Positions 58,120-64,000 of a stretch of 64,000 nt of DNA are shown here, in pieces. Every line of letters starts with the position of its first letter. Position 1 is the stretch's first letter. The notes beneath the pieces were generated by a model. That model was not told the DNA's origin. It saw only the letters and a program-made list of their open reading frames with translations, and searched no databases. Source of the DNA: Mucilaginibacter sp. (GTDB taxonomy: Bacteria; Bacteroidota; Bacteroidia; Sphingobacteriales; Sphingobacteriaceae); assembly GCA_031292485.1 (NCBI GenBank), contig JARLHA010000057.1, positions 29,891 to 93,890 on the forward strand, in the 5' to 3' direction. The translations under genes were made by a program, and so were the position numbers.

Positions 58120-58143
58120 GCTTTAATAATGTTTGAGAGAAAA

Positions 58144-59553
58144 ATGAAAAAATATAAAATTAATACCACCCATAAAAAGATGCTTGCCGACACCACCACC
58201 CCGGTAAGCATTTACCTGCGCCTTCGCGACGTTTTCCCCAATTCGCTGCTGCTGGAAAGCTCCGACTACCATAGCCGCGAAAATAGCATGAGTTACGTTT
58301 GCTGCGAGCCCATTGCCGGCTTTGTGCTGAACGACGGCGCGCTGAAAGAAACCTATCCGGATGGCAGCGAAATAACCTATGCCGCCGGAGAATTCGACCT
58401 GATCACCCGCATCAATGAATTTACCGACAGCTTTGACACCGACGCGCAGACCGGCAAAATGCTCTCAAACGGTCTGTTTGGGTATTTTACCCACGAAGCA
58501 GTTGAGCATTTTGAAACCATCAAACTAAAAGATACCAAAGATAATACCCGGAAGATCCCGGTGATGCAATATCACATCTACAGGTATATCATCGCGATAG
58601 ACCATTTTAAAAATGAGCTGTACATTTTTATGAACCAGCCCGAAGGCGCAGCAGAAAACCATGGCCTCGAAAAGCTGGCCGACCTGATCCGCAATAAAAA
58701 CTTCCCTGAATACCGTTTTGAAAGCGACAGCGAAGAAACTTCCAACCTGACCGGCGAAGAATTTATGGCCGTAGTGGAGAAAATGAAGCAGCATATTTAC
58801 CGTGGCGACGTGTTCCAGATCGTACCATCAAGAGGTTTTTCAAGAAAGTTTTTGGGGGATGAATTTAACGTGTACCGGGCGCTGCGTTCTATCAACCCTT
58901 CGCCTTATTTGTTTTATTTTGATTACGGCGATTTCCGCATTTTCGGCTCTTCTCCCGAAGCGCAGATAACTATTAAGAACCGTGTGGCCAGTATCTTTCC
59001 TATCGCGGGCACTTTTAAACGCAGCGGCGATGATGTAAAAGACGCCGAAATAGCCCGCAACCTGGAGGCCGACCCCAAGGAGTCAGCCGAGCACGTGATG
59101 CTGGTTGACCTGGCCCGCAACGATCTCAGCCGTCATTGCGGACAGGTAGAAGTAAAGGCTTTTAAAGAAGTACAGTATTATTCGCACCTCATCCACCTGG
59201 TATCGCATGTAAGCGGCAAGCTGCTGCCCGGTGCGTCCTCCTTTAAAGTCGTAGCTGATACCTACCCTGCCGGCACACTGAGCGGCGCACCAAAATACCG
59301 CGCCATGGAGATCATAGACGAAAACGAGAAAATTAAACGCAGCTTTTACAGCGGCGCCATCGGTTTCTTCGGCTTTAACGGCGACTTTAACCACGCCATT
59401 ATGATCCGTTCCTTTTTGAGCAAGAACAACACACTGCATTATCAGGCTGGCGCAGGCATCGTCGCTGGTTCCATTGCAGAGAGTGAATTAAAAGAGGTGG
59501 ACAATAAAATAGCCGCGCTAAGGAAAGCGATAGAATTGGCGGAGGAATTATGA
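58144..59553 (+). CDS. trpE: anthranilate synthase component I
   Basis: Converts chorismate and ammonia (from TrpG) to anthranilate, first step to tryptophan. From the ATG at 58144 it has 469 residues; an ATG at 58129 would add five. Chorismate-binding core motifs: GDVFQIVPSRGFSR, SPYLFYFDYGDFRIFGSSPE, PIAGTFKRSGDD and YPAGTLSGAPKYRAMEIID (about 375). The N-terminal LLESSDYHSRENSMSYVCCE carries the region where Trp feedback binding occurs (ESS). First structural gene after the attenuator. Confidence 0.96.
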   Translation: MKKYKINTTHKKMLADTTTPVSIYLRLRDVFPNSLLLESSDYHSRENSMSYVCCEPIAGFVLNDGALKETYPDGSEITYAAGEFDLITRINEFTDSFDTDAQTGKMLSNGLFGYFTHEAVEHFETIKLKDTKDNTRKIPVMQYHIYRYIIAIDHFKNELYIFMNQPEGAAENHGLEKLADLIRNKNFPEYRFESDSEETSNLTGEEFMAVVEKMKQHIYRGDVFQIVPSRGFSRKFLGDEFNVYRALRSINPSPYLFYFDYGDFRIFGSSPEAQITIKNRVASIFPIAGTFKRSGDDVKDAEIARNLEADPKESAEHVMLVDLARNDLSRHCGQVEVKAFKEVQYYSHLIHLVSHVSGKLLPGASSFKVVADTYPAGTLSGAPKYRAMEIIDENEKIKRSFYSGAIGFFGFNGDFNHAIMIRSFLSKNNTLHYQAGAGIVAGSIAESELKEVDNKIAALRKAIELAEEL

Positions 59554-59558
59554 AGAGG

Positions 59559-59642
59559 CCTCACCCAACCCTCTCCAAAGGAGAGGGCTTTAAAAAAAGA
59601 GCGAAGTTCAAGTCCTCTCCTTTGGAGAGGATTTAGGTGAGG
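59559..59642. repeat. double hairpin repeat between trpE and trpG
   Basis: CCCTCTCC-AAA-GGAGAGGG and CCTCTCC-TTT-GGAGAGG are bracketed by CCTCACC and GGTGAGG. This is a dispersed type of Bacteroidota intergenic repeat placed inside an operon. Confidence 0.8.
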
Positions 59643-59703
59643 CAAACGGGTAGGTTTAAAATAATAATTTGATTCCCTTTGATAAGGGCAAATAGTGTAT
59701 AAA

Positions 59704-60285
59704 ATGAACAACAAGATATTAATCATCGATAACTACGATTCTTTCACCTATAACCTGGTGCACCTGGTTAACGAGATCGGGCTGCAATGCGAGGTATGGC
59801 GGAATGATAAATTTGCACTGGAAGACATTGACGCCTTCGACCGCATCATCCTGTCGCCGGGACCGGGGATCCCGTCAGAGGCCGGTTTACTGCTGCAGGT
59901 AATTGAGCGCTATGCGTCAACCAAAAGTATTTTTGGAGTTTGCCTGGGCCAGCAGGCCATTGCCGAAGTGTTTGGCGGCCGGCTATACAACCTGGGCCAG
60001 CCCATGCACGGCATAGCCACGCCTGTAAAGATCACCGACCCAAGCGAAAAACTGTTTATCGGCTTGCCCGAAACCTTTAAAGTGGGCCGGTACCACTCCT
60101 GGGTGGTGGATGAAAAAGCCATCCCCGACTGCCTGGAAGTAACCGCCATTGATGAAGCCGACAACTCGGTAATGGCCCTGCGGCACAAGGAATTTGACGT
60201 CCGCGGCGTGCAGTTTCACCCCGAATCAGTGCTAACGGAGTATGGCAAAGAAATGATGAGCAACTGGCTATGCATTAAAATCTAA
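59704..60285 (+). CDS. trpG: anthranilate synthase component II (glutamine amidotransferase)
   Basis: Supplies ammonia from glutamine to TrpE. The 193 residues from the ATG at 59704 show LIIDNYDSFTYNLVH, LSPGPGIPSEAG, the nucleophile Cys in GVCLGQQAIAE (about 81), and the catalytic His-Glu in VQFHPESVLTEYG (about 170-180). It could also serve p-aminobenzoate synthesis, but the position after trpE supports trpG. Confidence 0.95.
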   Translation: MNNKILIIDNYDSFTYNLVHLVNEIGLQCEVWRNDKFALEDIDAFDRIILSPGPGIPSEAGLLLQVIERYASTKSIFGVCLGQQAIAEVFGGRLYNLGQPMHGIATPVKITDPSEKLFIGLPETFKVGRYHSWVVDEKAIPDCLEVTAIDEADNSVMALRHKEFDVRGVQFHPESVLTEYGKEMMSNWLCIKI

Positions 60286-60299
60286 ATCATTTTAACAGG

Positions 60300-60363
60300 T
60301 GTTCCCTGTGAACACATAGAACAGGAGTGAACACCAGGGAACAGCGGGGAACGCCAGGGAACA
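60300..60363. repeat. short GGGAAC repeats between trpG and trpC
   Basis: CCAGGGAACA, GCGGGGAACG and CCAGGGAACA follow one another with an exact 10-nt period at 60334-60363. GTGTTCCCTG upstream at 60299 is the inverse. No coding sequence is present. Confidence 0.65.
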
Positions 60364-60429
60364 TCAGCTAAATAACTGAATAACAATTAATTAATTACAA
60401 TCAAATTCCCCCTTTAGGGGTTAGGCCTA

Positions 60430-61212
60430 ATGACAATTCTTGATAAAATCGTTATCAATAAAAAAAAAGAAGTACAGCGCGCAAAACACCGTACTTCCTA
60501 TACCAAACTGGAAGAATCAGAGTTTTTCGCAAGGGAGTGTTATTCCTTTAAAGATTTCCTCCTTAATCCCACAAAAACCGGCATTATTGCCGAATTTAAG
60601 CGCAAATCCCCCTCAAAAGGGATCATAAATGATAAAGTTTCGGTAAAAAATGTCACCAACGGGTACGCCGCAGCAGGCGCTTCGGCCCTTTCGGTGTTAA
60701 CCGACCGCAACTTTTTTATGGGCAAAAAGGCCGATCTGGTCGCCGCCCGCAGGGCAAATACCATCCCTGTTTTGCGCAAGGATTTCATGATAGATGAATA
60801 CCAAATCATCGAAGCCAAAGCTTTCGGGGCCGATATCATTCTGCTCATCGCCGCGATACTTACGCCTGCCGAGATCGGCAAAATGGCCACCCTCGCCAAA
60901 AGCCTTGGCCTCAATGTACTGCTAGAGGTGCATAACATGGAAGAACTGGAACGCAGCATCCATCCCAAGCTCGACGCCATCGGTGTAAACAACCGCAACC
61001 TGGCCGATTTTTCAGTTTCGGTAGAAACCTCGTACCAACTGGCTCCCCATATCCCGTCGGAATTCCTAAAAATCTCGGAAAGCGCCATCAGCAACCCCGA
61101 AACCATCAAACAACTCAAACTCGCCGGTTTCAACGGGTTTTTAATCGGGGAGAATTTTATGAAACAGGGAGATCCCGGCAAAGCGATGCTGGAGTTTGTG
61201 GGGGAATTGTAG
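60430..61212 (+). CDS. trpC: indole-3-glycerol-phosphate synthase
   Basis: Closes the indole ring in tryptophan synthesis. The 260-residue TIM barrel has IIAEFKRKSPSKG (catalytic Glu and Lys, about 52-64), ALSVLTDRNFFMG, VLRKDFMIDEYQI (Lys about 117), LLEVHNMEEL, IGVNNRNLADFSV and ISESAISNPE. It follows trpG but trpD, normally between them, is missing, and no trpF, trpB or trpA follow in the window. Confidence 0.95.
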   Translation: MTILDKIVINKKKEVQRAKHRTSYTKLEESEFFARECYSFKDFLLNPTKTGIIAEFKRKSPSKGIINDKVSVKNVTNGYAAAGASALSVLTDRNFFMGKKADLVAARRANTIPVLRKDFMIDEYQIIEAKAFGADIILLIAAILTPAEIGKMATLAKSLGLNVLLEVHNMEELERSIHPKLDAIGVNNRNLADFSVSVETSYQLAPHIPSEFLKISESAISNPETIKQLKLAGFNGFLIGENFMKQGDPGKAMLEFVGEL

Positions 61213-61254
61213 ATGATGTGCTGCGGTCGCGAGAAGAACCATTAAAGAAGTTCT

Positions 61255-61373
61255 TTAACACGGAGACGCGGAGAAGACGCAGAGGCCACCGAGAGATAGT
61301 TTATTTATTCAAACTATAATAACCCCTTAAAAACTCTGCGAACTCCGTGCCTCCTCTGCATCTCTGCGTTAAA
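61255..61373. repeat. imperfect inverted repeat after trpC
   Basis: TTAACACGGAGACGCGGAGA and GACGCAGAGG are mirrored by CCTCCTCTGCATCTCTGCGT near 61350, with CTCTGCGAACTCCGTGC between. It is another dispersed intergenic repeat and probably ends the trp transcript. Confidence 0.65.
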
Positions 61374-61453
61374 ATCACCGCGCGCTCGAATAGGTATCAA
61401 ATTTGCACATCCCCCCCAAATTCCCTACTTTCACCCCTAACTGATCTCGCACA

Positions 61454-63664
61454 ATGAAAAAAACACTTACCCTGGCCCTCATGGCCCTCGCCGCTGTCGC
61501 CCACGCACAGCAAAAAACCATTATAGGTTTTACCGACGCTAATGCAACAAAAGAATTACAAACCGAGCAAACCTTTGATGCCGCTTTAAGCGCCCCGCAT
61601 ATCGGCGAAACCATTAAGGAACTTTCTGCCTTTCCGCATAACCTGGGCTCGCCCGGCAGCAAGGCCATCGCCGAAAAAATCCTCGCCAAATATAAAAGCT
61701 ATGGGCTGGATGCCCACCTGCAACCCTATACCGTGCTTTTCCCCACACCAAAAACCCGCGTGCTGGAGCTTACGGGCCCAACCAAATACACCGCTTTACT
61801 AAAAGAACCCGCCCTGGCCGCGGATGCCACCTCGGGCCAGGCTAACCAGTTGCCTACCTATAACGCCTGGAGCGCCGATGGCGATGTTACCGGCCAGCTG
61901 GTATTTGTGAACTATGGCCTGCCCGATGATTACGAAACGCTGGCCAAAATGGGCATCGATGTAAAAGGAAAAATCGTTATCGCCAAATATGGCCGCTCGT
62001 GGCGCGGCATCAAGCCCAAAGTGGCCTATGAACATGGCGCCATCGGTTGTATCATTTATTCCGACCCGGCCGACGACGGCTACAGCGCCGGCGAAGTGTA
62101 CCCTAAAGGCGCATATAAAAGCGAATATGGCGTGCAGCGCGGTTCCGTAATGGATATGGTGATTTATCCCGGCGACCCGTTGACCCCCGGCGTTGGCGCT
62201 ACCAAAGACGCCAAACGCCTCGACCGCAAAGATGCCGCTACCATCTTAAAGATCCCCGTACTGCCCATCAGCTACCACGACGCGCAGCCCCTGCTGGCAG
62301 CGCTTGACGGTGCCGTTGCCCCGCGCGACTGGCAGGGCGGCCTGCCCATCACCTACCATGTGGGCCCCGGCGTGGCTACAGTGCACCTCAAACTCGAATT
62401 TAACTGGGATATGGTGCAGGCCTACGACGTCATCGCCAAAATAAAAGGTTCTGAATTTCCGGATGAATGGGTAATGCGCGGCAACCACCACGATGCCTGG
62501 GTAAACGGCGCGGGCGACCCCATAAGCGGGCAATCGGCCATGCTGGATGAGGCCAAGGCCCTGGGCGACCTGCTCAAAACCGGCTGGAAACCCAAACGTA
62601 CCATCGTGTATTGCTCCTGGGACGGCGAAGAACCCGGCCTTGTCGGCTCTACCGAATATGTGGAGGACCACGATAAAGAATTGCAGCAAAAGGCCGTAGT
62701 CTATATCAATTCCGATGGCAATGGCCGCGGTTTTTATGGCGGCGGCGGCTCGCAGGCGCTGGAAAACTTTATGGACGAGATCACCCATACTGTTATCGAC
62801 CCCCAAACCAATGTGAGCGTTTTCGACCGCAAGCGTGCCCGCGAACTGGTGGACGCGGCCAGCGTGAAGGATAAAAAAGAAATTATGGCCCGCAAGGTGG
62901 AACCGCTGGAACCCCTCGGCTCAGGGTCTGATTTTTCGTCGTTTTTACAGCATTTGGGTATCCCAACGCTTGATCTGGCCTTTGGCGGCGAAGATGGCGG
63001 CGGCGAATACCACTCCATTTATGATTCGTATGACGATTACCGCCGTTTTAAGGATCCCACTTTTGAGTACGGCGTCGCCTTGTCAAAAACGGCAGGCCAT
63101 GCCATTTTACGCATGGCCGATGCCGACCTGCTGCCCTTTGATTTTCGCAACCTGGATACCACCATCAGCAAATACGTTACCGAGTTAACCGAACTCACCG
63201 ACAAAATGCGCGATAACACCACCATGGAAAACCAGCTGATAAAAGCCAATGATTTTACCCTGGCGGCCGACCCAACCAAACACGAAAAAGCCCCCGAAGC
63301 CAAAGCCGAAGTGCCCAAACTGGATTTCGCCCCGCTAAAAACCGCGCTGGATAGCCTTAAAAAAGCCGCCAACGGCCTGGTCGCCACCTGGGCAGCCGCC
63401 GCACAAACCAATGGTGATCATGATAAGCTGAACCAACTATTATACCATGCCGAACAGCAATTATTAAGCGACGGCCTGCCCCGCCGCCCCTGGTACCGGC
63501 ACACCATTTACGCCCCCGGTTTTTATACCGGCTACGGCGTAAAAACCCTGCCCGGCATCCGCGAAGCCATCGAACAACGCAACTGGCCCGAAGCCCAGCA
63601 GCAAATCGGCATCGTAGCGGCACGAATAAATAGTTTGGCCGCGTATTTGGCAGCGGCAAAATAA
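61454..63664 (+). CDS. secreted M28 family metallopeptidase (glutamate carboxypeptidase II-like)
   Basis: A 736-residue exported peptidase (signal peptide ending VAHAQ, about 19). The layout matches glutamate carboxypeptidase II: a first protease part, a protease-associated (PA) domain about 125-265 (KGKIVIAKYGRSWRGIKPKV), the main M28 domain about 325-565 and a transferrin-receptor-like dimerisation region at the C-terminus. Zinc ligands and catalytic residues: GNHHDAWVNGAGDP (about 342), WDGEEPGLVGSTEY (Glu pair, about 391), NSDGNGRG (about 420) and EYHSIYDS (about 518). It would cleave small peptides in the periplasm or outside. Confidence 0.94.
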   Translation: MKKTLTLALMALAAVAHAQQKTIIGFTDANATKELQTEQTFDAALSAPHIGETIKELSAFPHNLGSPGSKAIAEKILAKYKSYGLDAHLQPYTVLFPTPKTRVLELTGPTKYTALLKEPALAADATSGQANQLPTYNAWSADGDVTGQLVFVNYGLPDDYETLAKMGIDVKGKIVIAKYGRSWRGIKPKVAYEHGAIGCIIYSDPADDGYSAGEVYPKGAYKSEYGVQRGSVMDMVIYPGDPLTPGVGATKDAKRLDRKDAATILKIPVLPISYHDAQPLLAALDGAVAPRDWQGGLPITYHVGPGVATVHLKLEFNWDMVQAYDVIAKIKGSEFPDEWVMRGNHHDAWVNGAGDPISGQSAMLDEAKALGDLLKTGWKPKRTIVYCSWDGEEPGLVGSTEYVEDHDKELQQKAVVYINSDGNGRGFYGGGGSQALENFMDEITHTVIDPQTNVSVFDRKRARELVDAASVKDKKEIMARKVEPLEPLGSGSDFSSFLQHLGIPTLDLAFGGEDGGGEYHSIYDSYDDYRRFKDPTFEYGVALSKTAGHAILRMADADLLPFDFRNLDTTISKYVTELTELTDKMRDNTTMENQLIKANDFTLAADPTKHEKAPEAKAEVPKLDFAPLKTALDSLKKAANGLVATWAAAAQTNGDHDKLNQLLYHAEQQLLSDGLPRRPWYRHTIYAPGFYTGYGVKTLPGIREAIEQRNWPEAQQQIGIVAARINSLAAYLAAAK

Positions 63665-63668
63665 TAAA

Positions 63669-63694
63669 GCGTTCCGTTTTTCCGCACGGAACGC
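63669..63694. terminator. first hairpin after the M28 peptidase gene
   Basis: GCGTTCCG / CGGAACGC with a 10-nt loop, directly after the stop codon; no T-run follows on the plus strand. Confidence 0.5.
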
Positions 63695-63705
63695 GCGGAA
63701 CATAA

Positions 63706-63740
63706 TGAAACACGCTCATTATCAGCGTGTTTCATCTTTT
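63706..63740 (+). terminator. terminator of the M28 peptidase gene
   Basis: Perfect 11-bp stem TGAAACACGCT / AGCGTGTTTCA, 7-nt loop, then TCTTTT. Confidence 0.75.
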
Positions 63741-63860
63741 AACAAATCATCGCATTTAGCTAAGTAGCTGATAGTCAACCTTTATCAAATTTGTATTTTT
63801 ATCAACATCTGTGTAATTTACTGATAATCAATTATTTCCTGTTGGATTGGATTTTGTCGG

Positions 63861-64000
63861 GTGTCACGTCCTGAAAAAGGTTTACACTTTTTGATAATTA
63901 ATCCTGTATTGAGTTTACACTGTATTTTAGTCCTGTAATAGGTTTACAGTTTTCTAAAGATAAAGAATAAACGGTTGTTGTTTGCTTGTCGTGTTGGAAT
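63861..64000. mobile_element. possible left end of an insertion sequence with multiple terminal repeats (IS21-like)
   Basis: From about 63861 (TGTCACG) there are three copies of an 18-bp motif of the form TCCTGnnnnnRGTTTACA: 63869-63886, 63902-63919 and 63931-63948, spaced 33 and 29 bp. Several repeated sites beginning near a TG terminus are the style of IS21-family ends. The transposase genes would lie beyond the window. The 63741-63860 stretch is A/T-rich with no gene seen. Family assignment is tentative. Confidence 0.4.

Noticed and set aside
62246..62806. A 186-codon minus-strand frame opposite the M28 peptidase
   Set aside because: It is antisense to the catalytic domain, whose motifs are intact on the plus strand; high GC leaves the opposite frame open.
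1..64000. CRISPR arrays
   Set aside because: Repeats found are palindromic or tandem without unique spacers of constant length.

Overview
The window looks like a chromosome segment of a Bacteroidota bacterium in the Sphingobacteriaceae, close to Mucilaginibacter or Pedobacter. The evidence is a FecR/SusC/SusD locus, promoters of the -33 TTTG / -7 TAnnTTTG type, almost no Shine-Dalgarno sites, tRNA-type genes without an encoded CCA, lipoproteins with short lipoboxes, and many different palindromic repeats between genes. No rRNA, CRISPR array or complete mobile element was seen; an IS-like end may begin near 63861.

Layout. 1-6.8 kb: 3' part of a FecR anti-sigma factor, then SusC, SusD and a propeller lipoprotein (glycan or nutrient uptake). 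7.3-12.4 kb: a B12-dependent ribonucleotide reductase, a 189-bp palindromic repeat array and ribokinase. 12.6-18.1 kb: tex, an Lrp/AsnC regulator, two unusual tRNA-like RNA genes, and a nif3/zinc-ribbon pair. 18.3-25.4 kb (minus strand): the core rpsP-rimM-trmD-rplS cluster, opened up by accessory genes (a toxin-antitoxin remnant, a membrane-protein/XRE operon, two VOC proteins, an ECF sigma operon). 25.7-39.7 kb: a GH3 beta-glucosidase, two secreted amidohydrolases, a TPR-like protein, a Nudix hydrolase, an NHL-repeat lipoprotein and an alpha/beta hydrolase. 39.9-46.6 kb: carB, panD, greA, HIT, ruvC and aat. 46.6-53.2 kb: three tandem DUF3857/transglutaminase-like proteins with gene fragments between them. 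53.2-57.9 kb: a DUF1800/DUF1501 pair, ffh and a small membrane protein. 58-61.2 kb: a trp leader peptide with attenuator, then trpE, trpG and trpC. 61.4-63.7 kb: an M28 peptidase. The last 140 bases carry three copies of an 18-bp repeat resembling an IS21-type end.

Main points of interest. (1) A pair of 112-116 nt RNAs at 15604-15992 has tRNA acceptor, D and T arms, a very large variable arm with compensatory changes between copies, and an identical anticodon region containing CACCUCCUU, the anti-Shine-Dalgarno core of 16S rRNA. They have their own promoter and a shared terminator-like hairpin. (2) A 19-residue leader peptide with Trp-Trp and an attenuator precedes trpE, but trpD is missing from the cluster. 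(3) Two terminator-like hairpins stand in tandem in the greA leader. (4) The DUF3857 array repeats the same C-terminal gene fragment after two of its genes. (5) The 3' end of carB is duplicated on the far side of a hydrolase gene, like an old integration scar. All functional statements are based on reading the sequence; no database search was run.
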